From Bacillota bacterium (GTDB taxonomy: Bacteria > Bacillota > Negativicutes > CTSoil-072), in the NCBI GenBank assembly GCA_017889545.1, contig JAGFZV010000003.1, forward strand, positions 1 through 64,000: a stretch of DNA of 64,000 nucleotides. The letters run 5' to 3'. Below, in pieces: positions 1 through 10,657 of this stretch. Every line of letters starts with the position of its first letter. Positions within the stretch are counted from its first letter, which is position 1. The position numbers were made by a program, and so were the translations under genes. The notes under the pieces are model-generated. The model saw only the letters and a program-made list of their open reading frames with translations. It had not been told where the DNA came from and made no database searches.

Positions 1-119
1 GTTCAGTAAAAAATACAAAGTTAACATATTTTTTACTACCAAAAGAAAGGGAGCTGTCCGAAACAGGTTTTAAAACCTATTTTGAGACAGCCCCTTTTTC
101 ATAAACTCTTTCAACTTTT

Positions 120-1769
120 CTACGGAAGCATCCAGCCAAGAACGTAGGCTTGAAGATAAGTCAATACCCCCATCAAGATAACCATCGCAATACTATGCGG
201 CAAGGCAAACCGGAAGATGGTTGACTCCTGTCCAACCAAGCCGGTAGCAGCGCAGGCAACGGAGATACTTTGCGGTGAAATCATTTTGCCGCAAACACCA
301 CCGGACGAGTTTGCCGCGACGGTGAGTGTCGGGTCAATACCAAGCTGCTCCGCAGCTGTTTTTTGCATCGAACCGAACAATGCGTTGGATGAAGTATCGG
401 ACCCTGTCAGGAAAACCCCCATCCAGCCCAGCAGTGGCGAGAAGAATGGGAATAATGCCCCAGTGGCAGTAAAGGCAAGACCCAACGTAGAGCTCATGCC
501 GGAATAGTTCATAATGTAGGCTAAACCAAGGATCATAGCAATCGTACAGATTGGGAAAATCAGTTGCTTTATGGTTCTGAAAAAGCAAGTGAATGCTTTC
601 CCAAAACTATAATTTGGCATAATGAAAATCGAAAGAAGACCCGATAAAAAGATAGCTGTGCCAGCTGCAGACAAGAAATTGATCGCATAACCGGCCGCAT
701 ATGGAGTATTTTTAATCACAACAGGAGCCGTTTTAATCACTAGGTTATGCAGTCCTGGCCAGACCAAAGGAGTCAATCCAAGTGCTTTCTCCCAGCCAAC
801 CAGAGTCGTTTTAAAACCGACAAATTTGTCATCAGCCCATAAGAATACGAGAACTGCCAAAATCAAATACGGCGCCCAAGCACGCAGGATTTCTCCCGTT
901 GAATAATCGCTTTTGACGAGACCGGTAGAAGGCTTCTCATCTGGGAAATGCCATACTTGGCTTGGTTTCCAGAATTTAAGAAAAACCAGCAACCCGATCA
1001 TGGTGACAAAAGCAGAAGTAATATCCGGCAAATAAACACTAACGTAGTTGGAAGTATAAAACTGCGTAGCTGCGAAACAAACACCGGCTACGATAACCGC
1101 CGGCAGCACTTCCATGGAACGTTTCCAGCCGCACATCAAAACAACCAGCCACAAGGGGACAATAACCGAAAGAAATGGCAGTTGACGGCCAACAACCTTG
1201 CTGATCGCCATCGCATCAATCCCGGTAACCTGCCCGGCCACTACGATCGGAATGCCGATAGCGCCAAAGGCGACCGGCGCCGTATTGGCGATCAAACAAA
1301 TACCGGCGGCATAGACCGGGTTAAAGCCAAGACCCACCAGCATTGCGGCAGTAATGGCCACCGGTGTGCCAAAACCTGCGGTCCCTTCAATGAATGAACC
1401 AAAGGCGAAGGCAATAAATAAAGCTTGCAGCCTCCGGTCATCGGTTATTGCCGCCAGCGAATTCTTGATAATCTCAAATTCACCGGATTCAACCGTCATA
1501 TTGTAAACCCAAATCGCGGTGACGACGATCCATACAATTGGGAATATTCCTACCATGGCGCCATTCAACGTAGCGCTGATCGCCAGCCCGGCAGGCATTT
1601 TAAAAACAAATATTGCAATCAAAACAGCGGATAACACCCCGAAAAACGCCGCATTATGGCCTTTCGACCGTTTAATACCCAGCATGTATAATAAGATAAA
1701 TAACGGAATTGCTGCGACAAGTGCCGATAAACCTATGCTTCCTAACGGACTATAGTTTTGAAGCCACAT
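120..1769 (-). CDS. lutP: L-lactate permease (LctP/LutP family)
   Basis: 549-aa hydrophobic ORF with LctP-type motifs (GFGTPVAITAAMLVGLGF, TGSDTSSNALFG, SGGVCGKMISPQSI). Confidence 0.92.
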   Translation of the reverse strand: MWLQNYSPLGSIGLSALVAAIPLFILLYMLGIKRSKGHNAAFFGVLSAVLIAIFVFKMPAGLAISATLNGAMVGIFPIVWIVVTAIWVYNMTVESGEFEIIKNSLAAITDDRRLQALFIAFAFGSFIEGTAGFGTPVAITAAMLVGLGFNPVYAAGICLIANTAPVAFGAIGIPIVVAGQVTGIDAMAISKVVGRQLPFLSVIVPLWLVVLMCGWKRSMEVLPAVIVAGVCFAATQFYTSNYVSVYLPDITSAFVTMIGLLVFLKFWKPSQVWHFPDEKPSTGLVKSDYSTGEILRAWAPYLILAVLVFLWADDKFVGFKTTLVGWEKALGLTPLVWPGLHNLVIKTAPVVIKNTPYAAGYAINFLSAAGTAIFLSGLLSIFIMPNYSFGKAFTCFFRTIKQLIFPICTIAMILGLAYIMNYSGMSSTLGLAFTATGALFPFFSPLLGWMGVFLTGSDTSSNALFGSMQKTAAEQLGIDPTLTVAANSSGGVCGKMISPQSISVACAATGLVGQESTIFRFALPHSIAMVILMGVLTYLQAYVLGWMLP

Positions 1770-2058
1770 TACTCAAAACACCTCGCTCTTTTTTGAAATC
1801 CAGCCACCTACGCCAATGTCATTTTTTTTACCAACTCACCCCCCTCATATTTTTTTGTCAACCAAAAAATTAGGGTTACACTCTCCGGCGAAATAGGAAC
1901 ACGACAATCTCTGCCTCCACCCAAATCGAGTGCGGCACAAACCAGGATTCGTTGTCCTTACTCTCACTATACTAGATATTTCAACAACTTACTTTACTTT
2001 CCTGCTGAAAATTCTATAAAATTAAAATATTCCAAATTGTCGATAAATGTGAAAAAAC

Positions 2059-2092
2059 TCCCAAACAAAAAAATACTTTTTGTTTGGGAGTA
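2059..2092 (-). terminator. Rho-independent terminator downstream of leuS
   Basis: Inverted repeat ctcccaaacaaaaa...tttttgtttgggag. Confidence 0.6.
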
Positions 2093-2116
2093 GATGAAAC
2101 AGTGATTATTAATAAT

Positions 2117-4609
2117 TTACTTTACGACAATATTAACTAATTTACCAGGCACGCAAATCACCTTGACCACCTTTTTACCTTCGATCAGCTGTGCGATCCG
2201 TTCCATTTTCATTGCTTTATTTTCCAATTCGTTCGCATCAATATCCACCGCAACGACTAATTTTTCCCGTACTTTGCCATTGACTTGAACGACGACCTCA
2301 ACTTCCGATACTTTGGTCGCTTCTGAATTATAAACGGGCCAAGGCTGCTTATGAACACTGCCGTCACCAATCACTGCCCCCCATAATTCTTCTGTGACAT
2401 GCGGTACAAACGGCGCCAATAAGCGGAGCAAGCTGGAAACCAGTTCATAAATCAGTCCAGGCTTCGGAGCCGTCACATGATCCCGGAAAGCATACAGCGC
2501 ATTCACCAATTCCATGACCGCGCTGATCGCCGTATTGAAATTAAAGCGGCCGCCAACATCATCCGTTACCTTTTTAATTGTGATATGCAAGATCCGGCGC
2601 AGGTCTTTTTCTTCTTGCGTTAGGGTTTCGGGATCATATTGTTCACGAGCTTTCGGATCACTCAACACAGACTCGTAATGAGCAATGATCCTCCATAATC
2701 TGCCCAAGAAACGATAAGCGCCTTCAACGCCTTGATCGCTCCACTCCAAATCCCGCTCCGGCGGTGCGGCAAAGAGAATAAACAATCGGGCGGTATCTGC
2801 GCCGTATTTGCCGACAATCTCTTCCGGCGATACAACATTGCCCTTTGATTTAGACATTTTGGCGCCATCTTTGATGACCATGCCCTGCGTCAGCAAATTT
2901 TTAAACGGTTCGTTGACATTGACCAAGCCGGCATCCTGCAGCACCTTGGTGAAAAAACGTGAATACAGCAGATGCAAAATTGCATGTTCAATGCCGCCGA
3001 TATACTGGTCAACCGGCATCCAATAGTTCGCTTTATCCGCGTCAAACGGCAGCGTTGTATTCTTAGGATCAGTGTATCGCATATAATACCAGGAAGAACA
3101 AATAAACGTATCCATCGTATCGGTTTCACGGCGGGCCTGCTCCCCGCAAACCGGGCATTGGCAATTCACAAAATCCGCAACATTCGCCAACGGAGAAACC
3201 GAACCACTGTCAAAACGAACGTTTTCCGGCAGTTTTACCGGCAACTCCTGCTCAGAAACAGGAACGACACCACATTTCGGGCAATAGATGATCGGAATGG
3301 GAGCGCCCCAATACCTTTGACGCGAAATCAGCCAGTCACGCAACCGATAGTTGATGCGGCGTTTGCCGATGCCCCGTTCTTCCAGCCACTTGGCCATCGC
3401 CACTTTGCCGGTTTCATTATCCAGACCGGTAAACTCTCCGGAATTTACGATTGTACCCGGGTCATGATATGCCCCGGTCATCGTTTCGATCGACAAGCCG
3501 CCTTCCGGTTGCTGGATTACCAGCCTTTTCGGCAAATGGTATTTATCCGCAAACTGCCAGTCACGTTCATCGTGAGCCGGCACGCCCATGACCGCTCCGG
3601 TTCCGTAATCCGCCAAAACATAATTGGCGACCCAAATCGGCACTCTTTCATTGTTAAATGGATTGACAGCATACGCGCCGGTAAACAGACCTTCTTTTTC
3701 AACATCAGTCGCAGTACGGCTAATCTCACTCAGATTACGCATCCGGTCGACAAAAGCCCGAACAGCCTCTTCCTCTTCCCGTCCTGCAATGATGCGTTCA
3801 ACCAGGGGGTGTTCAGGCGCCAAAACGACGTAGCTAACGCCGAACGCAGTATCATGACGGGTTGTATATACCGGTATCTTCTCATCCAACTCCGGAACAG
3901 AAAAACTAAATTCAGCGCCCTCGCTGCGGCCGATCCAATTTTCCTGCATGGTCTTGACGCGCTCCGGCCAACCCGGCAATTCCTTCAGATCCGCCAACAA
4001 GCGATCTGCATAATCCGTAATCTTCAGAAACCACTGTTCCAGTTCTTTTTTAATAACCATCGACTCACAGCGCCAGCAGCAGCCGTCAATAACCTGCTCA
4101 TTCGCTAAAACCGTATTACATTCATTGCACCAATTCACAGTGGCTTTTTTCTTGTATGCTAAACCCTTTTTGAAAAACAGCAAAAACAGCCATTGGGTCC
4201 AACGATAATAGTCGGGCAAACAGGTTGCCACTTCTCGATCCCAATCGTAGCTGAACCCTAATTCCTTCAGTTGCCGACGCATATTCGAAATGTTTTCCGC
4301 CGTCCATGCTGCCGGGTGGATCGCATTCTTGATCGCTGCATTTTCCGCCGGCATCCCGAAAGCATCCCAACCCATCGGATGCAATACATTAAAGCCCTGC
4401 ATTGTTTTGAAACGGGCTAAAACATCGCCGATTGAATAGTTGCGCACATGCCCCATATGCAGATTGCCCGATGGATAAGGAAACATCTCTAACACATAAT
4501 ATTCAGGAAGTTTACGGTTAACCGTTGTTTCAAATGTTTTTCCTTCCTGCCAAAACGTCTGCCACTTTGATTCAATATCCTGCGGCAGATACTTTTCTTC
4601 CATAGCCAT
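2117..4609 (-). CDS. leuS: Leucyl-tRNA synthetase
   Basis: 830 aa; class I signatures [15 protein letters not shown] and [10 protein letters not shown]1 editing domain present. Confidence 0.98.
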   Translation of the reverse strand: MAMEEKYLPQDIESKWQTFWQEGKTFETTVNRKLPEYYVLEMFPYPSGNLHMGHVRNYSIGDVLARFKTMQGFNVLHPMGWDAFGMPAENAAIKNAIHPAAWTAENISNMRRQLKELGFSYDWDREVATCLPDYYRWTQWLFLLFFKKGLAYKKKATVNWCNECNTVLANEQVIDGCCWRCESMVIKKELEQWFLKITDYADRLLADLKELPGWPERVKTMQENWIGRSEGAEFSFSVPELDEKIPVYTTRHDTAFGVSYVVLAPEHPLVERIIAGREEEEAVRAFVDRMRNLSEISRTATDVEKEGLFTGAYAVNPFNNERVPIWVANYVLADYGTGAVMGVPAHDERDWQFADKYHLPKRLVIQQPEGGLSIETMTGAYHDPGTIVNSGEFTGLDNETGKVAMAKWLEERGIGKRRINYRLRDWLISRQRYWGAPIPIIYCPKCGVVPVSEQELPVKLPENVRFDSGSVSPLANVADFVNCQCPVCGEQARRETDTMDTFICSSWYYMRYTDPKNTTLPFDADKANYWMPVDQYIGGIEHAILHLLYSRFFTKVLQDAGLVNVNEPFKNLLTQGMVIKDGAKMSKSKGNVVSPEEIVGKYGADTARLFILFAAPPERDLEWSDQGVEGAYRFLGRLWRIIAHYESVLSDPKAREQYDPETLTQEEKDLRRILHITIKKVTDDVGGRFNFNTAISAVMELVNALYAFRDHVTAPKPGLIYELVSSLLRLLAPFVPHVTEELWGAVIGDGSVHKQPWPVYNSEATKVSEVEVVVQVNGKVREKLVVAVDIDANELENKAMKMERIAQLIEGKKVVKVICVPGKLVNIVVK

Positions 4610-4639
4610 AATTACCCCCCTATATCATTTAAAATCAGG

Positions 4640-4870
4640 AACGAAAAAACCCCTCGGCAAACAATGCCAGGGGCGAGTCTTTCCCGCGGTACCACCCTGA
4701 TTAACAGCAAAAACTGTTATCTTATCAGTCGCTAACGCAAACTACGCGTCAACCGCTATTTGCTTGACGGTTGATCCTCCACAGTGAGTTCAGTGGGTTT
4801 GTGGATTGGTTCGCATCAGTCACCAACTTTCTGAGCCACAGCTTGCACCTACTACTCTGTTTCAATGGAT
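4640..4870 (-). promoter_or_regulatory. T-box leader (tRNA-Leu responsive) upstream of leuS
   Basis: Minus strand carries the T-box core AGGGTGGTACCGCG (rc of 4685-4698), followed by a terminator hairpin CCCCTGGCATTGTTTGCCGAGGGGTTTTTT just before leuS. Confidence 0.88.
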
Positions 4871-4983
4871 ATCGGTTTAAATTATATAAAAACCTTGCGT
4901 AAAAGTCAATCATACTCTTTCCCGTTAACGTGCAACTCATTTACAAACCAGCAGTCAATACCATATAATGTACGTATACCCCA

Positions 4984-4995
4984 CCCCCGCGGGGG
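4984..4995. promoter_or_regulatory. Candidate operator of the CsoR/CstR-family regulator
   Basis: Perfect palindrome cccccgcggggg, preceded by gtatacccca, directly upstream of the 5017 CDS. Confidence 0.5.
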
Positions 4996-5016
4996 CGATA
5001 GAAAGGAGATTTTACC

Positions 5017-5289
5017 ATGGTCGACCCGACAACAAAAGCAGAAGTGCTTACCCGTTTGAAAAATGTAAAAGGTCATATTGCCGGAATTGAGCGCATGGTG
5101 GAAGAGGATCAGGCCTGTGGCAACATTCTGATCCAATTGTCAGCCATTCGATCCTCAATTGAAAAAATAGGTGTTTTTATTTTGGAAAACAATGCCGTCT
5201 CTTGTTTAGGAGATGGATTAGCAAGCAAACCAGAAGACAAACAAAAAGTAGAACAAGTCGTTAAACAAATGCTTACTTTTTTAAAATGA
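5017..5289 (+). CDS. CsoR/FrmR-family transcriptional repressor (CstR-like, lacks the Cu-ligand His)
   Basis: 90-aa DUF156 fold; C...N...C pattern (QACGNIL...LENNAVSCL) instead of C-H-C. Confidence 0.85.
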   Translation: MVDPTTKAEVLTRLKNVKGHIAGIERMVEEDQACGNILIQLSAIRSSIEKIGVFILENNAVSCLGDGLASKPEDKQKVEQVVKQMLTFLK

Positions 5290-5988
5290 TAAGAGAACTC
5301 CCAATATTCGCTGAAGCAGATCAAAATAGAGAACGATGCCAGTAATCAGCAGTATGCCGCCGGCAACTCTCTGCAGCAGCGGCAGCCATTGATATACGCG
5401 CCGAAGCCGGGGTAAAAAACGCTGAAGAAAAAATGCCAGCGCCCAAAACGGCAGGGAAAACCCTAACGAAAATACCAGCAGCAAAACTACTCCCTGCCCA
5501 ACCATCGCATTGGTTCCGGCATAGGCAAGAATAGCCGCCAAAATCGGTCCGATGCACGGCGTCCACCCGGCTGTAAAAGCAATACCAAGAACAAACGCTC
5601 CGAACGGACCGCGAAAGGTCTGCTTGAGAAACGGCCGATATTCACGCTGCAAGCTGGAAATTCCAAAAATGCCCATCAAATGCAGACCCATAAACGTAAT
5701 AAAAACAGCGCCAATTTTACGGACAATATCTTGATATTCAATAAAGAACCGGCCAAAATAAGACGCCGTCGCGCCCATTGCGACAAAAACCAAAGTAAAC
5801 CCGCTCAAGAAGAAAAAAATATTAATAAAGAACCGCCAGCGCCCAACTCGATTGTCCTCCGCAGTTTCCCCGGCACTCCCGCCCAGCAGAGCGGCAAAAG
5901 TCGGCAGCATGGGCAAGACGCACGGCGAAAAAAAAGAGAATAGTCCGGCGATAAAAGCAGTCAATACGGGAATGTCCTTGCTCTCCAC
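5281..5988 (-). CDS. ccdA: Cytochrome c biogenesis protein CcdA
   Basis: Multi-TM protein with FFSPCVLPMLP and GWTPCIGPILA motifs. Confidence 0.93.
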   Translation of the reverse strand: MESKDIPVLTAFIAGLFSFFSPCVLPMLPTFAALLGGSAGETAEDNRVGRWRFFINIFFFLSGFTLVFVAMGATASYFGRFFIEYQDIVRKIGAVFITFMGLHLMGIFGISSLQREYRPFLKQTFRGPFGAFVLGIAFTAGWTPCIGPILAAILAYAGTNAMVGQGVVLLLVFSLGFSLPFWALAFFLQRFLPRLRRVYQWLPLLQRVAGGILLITGIVLYFDLLQRILGVLLSF

Positions 5989-5997
5989 AGCAACCTC

Positions 5998-6540
5998 CTA
6001 TAGCCCTTTGATCACATTTTCCAATTCGGCCAGCGTCATGCTTCCGGACTTACGATACCGGATCACACCATTTTTGTCCGCAACAATAGTGGTCGGTATC
6101 GCACTGACATGGAACTGTTTTGCGACCGCACCGTCTTTATCCAGCAGCACTTGCATCCGCGTGTAATTGTTCTGCGTCATAAAATCAGAAACTTTGCCTG
6201 CCGATTCCTGAATGTTGATGGCATAAAAAGCCACATCATTTTGATGTTTTGCCGCAAACAGATTCAAGTCCGGCATTTCCGCCTTGCACGGAGGACACCA
6301 AGTAGCCCAAAAATTAACGACGATGATCTTATCCTTTTCGCCCACGTGTATATTCCGACCGGCCAAATCACTTAGAGTAATTTGAGGCAAGGCTTGTCCA
6401 TTGGACGTTCCCGGTTTGGCATTCGGGATCACAGCGCTGTTATTAGCAGGAGCCGGGGCCGGGCTCATCATATACCAAGTCCCAAAACCCGTAACAAGGA
6501 CAACAAATATGAGGATCAATAAACTGTTACGTTTAGACAT
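5998..6540 (-). CDS. TlpA/ResA-type thioredoxin-like protein
   Basis: N-terminal TM anchor; WATWCPPCKAEMPDL motif; adjacent to ccdA. Confidence 0.92.
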   Translation of the reverse strand: MSKRNSLLILIFVVLVTGFGTWYMMSPAPAPANNSAVIPNAKPGTSNGQALPQITLSDLAGRNIHVGEKDKIIVVNFWATWCPPCKAEMPDLNLFAAKHQNDVAFYAINIQESAGKVSDFMTQNNYTRMQVLLDKDGAVAKQFHVSAIPTTIVADKNGVIRYRKSGSMTLAELENVIKGL

Positions 6541-6680
6541 TCTCCTTCTCCTTCCGTACTTATAGCTTTCAGTCTAATTTGCTTATCCCATTTTATCATT
6601 CTAATCATTATTTTGCTACTTCCCATAGTTTTTCCGCTGAACAAATCATTCTTTTAGTTCAATCTCCAGGAGGTTCACAT

Positions 6681-7511
6681 ATGCATCAATATCTGTTTTT
6701 TATCGGTGATTTCCCCATTCGCGCCTATGGCCTGGTACTTTGCATGAGTATTATTCTGGCGACAGGTACGGCCTATTTTCTCGCCAAGCAGGACGGGCGC
6801 TGGCATCAGCACGTGCCGGATATGGGTTTGTATTGCGGCATCGCCGGTATCATCGGCGCCCGTCTTTGGGACGTTTTCTTTTTTGACTGGAGTTATTATC
6901 AAAATCATTTATTGGAAATTCCTTTTGTCTGGCAAGGCGGCATGGCAATTCAAGGCGGCGTGCTGCTCGGTGCTATTACAGGCTATCTCTATACCAAACG
7001 TCATAACATGGATACCTGGGCTTTTGCCGACATTGTAGCTCCTGCCATTATTATGGGGCAAGCCCTCGGGCGTATTGCCAATCTCCTCAACGGTGATGCG
7101 TTCGGTCACCCGACGGGCGGGGCCTATGGCATTATTTATCCTATTACCACCTTGGCGTATCAAACCTATGGCAATCAGCCTCTTTGGCCGGCGGAAGTCT
7201 GGGAAGGACAAATCGACACCATTATCTTTGCCTTGCTCCTCATCTTCCGCACAACCAATCACGCCAAGGGTCAAGTCTTTATCCTCTACGCCGTTCTCTA
7301 TTCAGTCGCCCGCTTCTTTCTCGAATACCTGCGCGGCGACTACGGCACACTGCTGCTGGGCTTAAAATCGGCTCAGATTACCAGTCTTGTCGTCATTATT
7401 ATCGGACTTGGGCTATTCCTATGGTGTGGAATTCGGGAAAAACGGGTTGAACCGAAAAATGCCCCGGAGCAAAATACAGAAAATAAACCAAAGAAAAAAG
7501 GACGCAAATAA
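6681..7511 (+). CDS. lgt: Prolipoprotein diacylglyceryl transferase
   Basis: RBS AGGAGG before ATG at 6681; motifs RLWDVFFFDW, GRIANLLNGDAFG, FLEYLRGD. Confidence 0.95.
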   Translation: MHQYLFFIGDFPIRAYGLVLCMSIILATGTAYFLAKQDGRWHQHVPDMGLYCGIAGIIGARLWDVFFFDWSYYQNHLLEIPFVWQGGMAIQGGVLLGAITGYLYTKRHNMDTWAFADIVAPAIIMGQALGRIANLLNGDAFGHPTGGAYGIIYPITTLAYQTYGNQPLWPAEVWEGQIDTIIFALLLIFRTTNHAKGQVFILYAVLYSVARFFLEYLRGDYGTLLLGLKSAQITSLVVIIIGLGLFLWCGIREKRVEPKNAPEQNTENKPKKKGRK

Positions 7512-7526
7512 GCGTCCTTTTCGATT
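7494..7526. terminator. Terminator after lgt
   Basis: aaaaggacgc-aaataa-gcgtccttttc hairpin with T-tract. Confidence 0.65.
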
Positions 7527-7618
7527 CAGCATTTACTCTATCCAAAAAATGTGTTACAGTTTTCATGGATAGGTATATTCGTTTTTTTAACTATTTTTTT
7601 GTAAAGGAGCTTGTGATA

Positions 7619-8974
7619 ATGCGACAAGACCTCATTGATGCTTTTTCCAAAATTGTCGGAGCTGAACATGTGCTGACCGGTAAAGAAAAATTGCTGGACT
7701 ATGCAGATGCTGCAACTCCCGGTTCTTCACGAATCCCGGATGCAATCATCGAGCCCGCCAACACTGCAGAAGTATCCCAGGTTCTGGCATTAGCCAATGC
7801 TGAAAAAATCTCTGTTTTTCCCCGTGGCTACGGATCCAGCGTGTACAAGGCCGGAATTTCTGCTTCCGGAGGAGTGATCCTTCTTCTGAAACGGATGAAC
7901 TCGATCCTGGAAATTGATACGGCAAACCTGGCAGCTACAATAGAGCCGGGAGTATTGATAGCTGATCTAGATAGAGAAGTTCACAAATCCGGGCTCATGT
8001 TCCCTCCCGATCCGGGAACGCTTTCTACCGCCACGATCGGCGGACTGGTGTCGCAGAACGCCACCAGTATGAGAAGTCTAAAATATGGATCGACCAAACA
8101 TTACGTCATGGGCTTGGAAATTGTTCTAGCCGATGGCAGAATCTTAAACACAGGCGGAAAAAATGTTAAAGACGTGGCAGGCTATGATCTGACAAAGCTA
8201 ATGACCGGATCAGAAGGCTCCTTAGGCGTTTTTACCAAAATCATTGTAAAACTGATGCCCGCACCGGAAACAGTAAAATGTCTTCTGGCAACTTTTGACT
8301 CTCTCGAGAAGGCCAGCAAAACGGTTGAAACCATCCTCGGCGATAAAATAGTGCCTTCCGCACTTGAATTGTTTGACAATATAACATTACGTGCCATCGG
8401 CAGCGAACTTCCTGCCGGCCTGTCACCCGACGCAGCAGCCGCTTTATTAATCGAAATTGACGGCATCCAAACAGTGGTAGACAGCAATACGGATAAAACA
8501 ACAGCGATCCTGCAATCGCATGGCGCTGCCAAAATCCTTACGGCGCAAACGGACGAAGAAATAAATGCACTGTGGTCTGCCCGCAGAGCCATTCTTCCCT
8601 CACTATCGAAGCTGAACTCTGCGGTATTGATAGCGGATGCGATCGTTCCACGGAGTAAAACATCGAATATGCTCACCGCGATTGCATCCATCGCAGCGAA
8701 AAACAATACGACCATCGCTGTCTTCGGTCATATTGGCGATGGGATTCTTCACCCGGCCATCGTTTATAATCCAGCAGATAAAAACGAGCTGTCCCAGGCA
8801 GCCAATTCAATCAATGCCATGTCCGCTCTTGCGCTTACACTAGGAGGAAAATTCAGCAGCAGCTATCAAAAAGATACGTCCGGACCGGCTGAAATGTACG
8901 CCAAACAAGCGATCAAGCTTTCTTTGGATCCGAACAACATTCTAAATCCGATCACTCGCATCAAGGAGGGTTGA
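7619..8974 (+). CDS. FAD-linked oxidase, GlcD/D-lactate dehydrogenase-like
   Basis: FAD-binding PCMH motifs (FPRGYGSSVYKAG, TIGGLVSQNATSMRSLKYG); RBS aaggag before ATG 7619; followed by a GlcF-like gene. Confidence 0.9.
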   Translation: MRQDLIDAFSKIVGAEHVLTGKEKLLDYADAATPGSSRIPDAIIEPANTAEVSQVLALANAEKISVFPRGYGSSVYKAGISASGGVILLLKRMNSILEIDTANLAATIEPGVLIADLDREVHKSGLMFPPDPGTLSTATIGGLVSQNATSMRSLKYGSTKHYVMGLEIVLADGRILNTGGKNVKDVAGYDLTKLMTGSEGSLGVFTKIIVKLMPAPETVKCLLATFDSLEKASKTVETILGDKIVPSALELFDNITLRAIGSELPAGLSPDAAAALLIEIDGIQTVVDSNTDKTTAILQSHGAAKILTAQTDEEINALWSARRAILPSLSKLNSAVLIADAIVPRSKTSNMLTAIASIAAKNNTTIAVFGHIGDGILHPAIVYNPADKNELSQAANSINAMSALALTLGGKFSSSYQKDTSGPAEMYAKQAIKLSLDPNNILNPITRIKEG

Positions 8975-10281
8975 TGATGTTAAAAGACAAAGAACTCCTA
9001 AAAGATATTAATGATGCCATCTCTAATTGCATGAAATGCGGCAACTGTATGGAGGTCTGCCCGATTTATAAAGAACTGAAAACAGAATCCGCTGTTGCCC
9101 GCGGCAAACTTTCGCTGATTGAAGCCGTACTGAATGGGAATAGCGAAATCACTGCCGGTTTTGACAAGCGGATGTCCATGTGCGTATCTTGCAAGGCCTG
9201 CACTGCCAAATGCCCATGCGGCGTAAAGGCGGACGAACTGATTATCCGCGCCCGTCAGGCTGCAGTTAGTTCGCGCGGCCTGCATCCTATAAAAAATGTT
9301 GTCTTTAAACTCCTGAAAAACCGGCGGCTTTTTGACTTCTCTCTACGTATGGCCGGCTTATTCGGCCCCTTAAGCTTCAAAAAACTTCCGCGGCCAATGG
9401 CGACGCTCCTCCGCTTTCCCATGCCCGGTCTGGATCGACGACGGGTATTAGCCCCCTTTGCCGCTACACCCCTGCGCAGCCAGTATCCGGAAGTCATCAA
9501 AGTCGATAATCCAAAAATGCGGGTTGGCTTTTTCACTGGCTGTACCATTAACTATATCTACACCGACGTCGGCAAAGCCGTTATCAACGTATTGAAAGAA
9601 AACAATGTGGAAGTCGTCCTTCCGCCATTGCAGCATTGCTGCGGAATTCCCGTTTTTACCTCCGGCGATATTGAATTGGCGAAAGTATTTGCCAAACACA
9701 ATATTGAAACCTTTGAACGCTACAATTTCGATTACATCGTAGCCAGTTGCGGGTCCTGCACAATGGCTTTCAAAAAAGAATACCCGGAAATGTTCCACGA
9801 TGATCCGGAAATGAAAGAACGGGCGGAAGCCATTGCCAAAAAAACCTACGAAATCAGTGAGTTTTTGGTTGACGTTGTTAAATTTGATAAATCCAAGCTG
9901 GGGGAAGTCAATGTTACGGTAACGATGCATGACCCCTGTCACATGGCCAGAGGAATTAAAGTCACCTCACAACCCCGTGAAATTTTGCAATCCATACCCG
10001 GACTCAAATTTGTTGAAATGAAAGACGCCGACCGTTGCTGCGGCGCGGGTGGATCGTTCAGCGTCGCGCATTACGATGTCGCTCTCCAAATTAACAATCG
10101 CAAGATCGAAAATATTGCCGACACAAATGCGGATATTGTCGCCACAAGCTGCGGCATGTGCCGGATGCACATTATTGACGGTCTTGAACGCTATAAGCTG
10201 CCTCAGGATGTCGTCCACGTCATACAACTTTTGGATAAATCGTATCAAGTCGGCGCCGCAAAACGAACAAAGGCTTCGTAA
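8971..10281 (+). CDS. Fe-S oxidoreductase, GlcF-like (two 4Fe-4S plus two CCG domains)
   Basis: CMKCGNCMEVCP, CVSCKACTAKCP, and CCG motifs HCCGIPVF and RCCGAGGSF. Confidence 0.92.
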   Translation: MMMLKDKELLKDINDAISNCMKCGNCMEVCPIYKELKTESAVARGKLSLIEAVLNGNSEITAGFDKRMSMCVSCKACTAKCPCGVKADELIIRARQAAVSSRGLHPIKNVVFKLLKNRRLFDFSLRMAGLFGPLSFKKLPRPMATLLRFPMPGLDRRRVLAPFAATPLRSQYPEVIKVDNPKMRVGFFTGCTINYIYTDVGKAVINVLKENNVEVVLPPLQHCCGIPVFTSGDIELAKVFAKHNIETFERYNFDYIVASCGSCTMAFKKEYPEMFHDDPEMKERAEAIAKKTYEISEFLVDVVKFDKSKLGEVNVTVTMHDPCHMARGIKVTSQPREILQSIPGLKFVEMKDADRCCGAGGSFSVAHYDVALQINNRKIENIADTNADIVATSCGMCRMHIIDGLERYKLPQDVVHVIQLLDKSYQVGAAKRTKAS

Positions 10282-10283
10282 AT

Positions 10284-10338
10284 GCATAAAAACAGCTTCC
10301 CTTGCGAAATATTACTGCAAGGGAAGCTGTTTTTATGC
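10284..10338 (+). terminator. Strong terminator after glcDF
   Basis: Perfect 22-bp inverted repeat gcataaaaacagcttcccttgc / gcaagggaagctgtttttatgc. Confidence 0.8.
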
Positions 10339-10350
10339 GCGGTCAAGGGG

Positions 10351-10648
10351 ACGCAGTCGTGACGCCGCAGGTTGGCCTTTTCAACTTACAAAAAAAGCAT
10401 GCTGTTCAAAAAGGCTGAGATGCCAGAAACAGCGAGGCTTGCGCTGCGACGCGTACATTGGATGGTACGCGAGCAAGCAAACGCAGTCGTGACACCGCAG
10501 ATTGGCCTTTTTCAACTTACAAGAAAAAGCATGCTGTTCAAAAAGGCTAAGATGCCAGGAACAGCGAGGCTTGCGCTGCGACGCGTACATTGAATGGTAC
10601 GCGAGCAAGCAAACGCAGTCGTGACGCCGCAGGTTGGCCTTTTTCAAC
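10351..10648. repeat. Tandem intergenic repeat: two full copies (130 and 132 bp) plus a partial third
   Basis: Copies start at 10351, 10481 and 10613 with acgcagtcgtgac(g/a)ccgcag(g/a)ttggcctttt...; near identical. Confidence 0.92.
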
Positions 10649-10657
10649 AGCATGCGG

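Noticed and set aside
1770-2058. Intergenic region upstream of lutP as a hidden gene or RNA
   Set aside because: No coherent ORF or clear conserved structure seen; probably the promoter/operator region.
2972-4108. 378-aa plus-strand ORF antisense to leuS
   Set aside because: Fully antisense to a conserved leuS; no recognisable domain; composition artefact.
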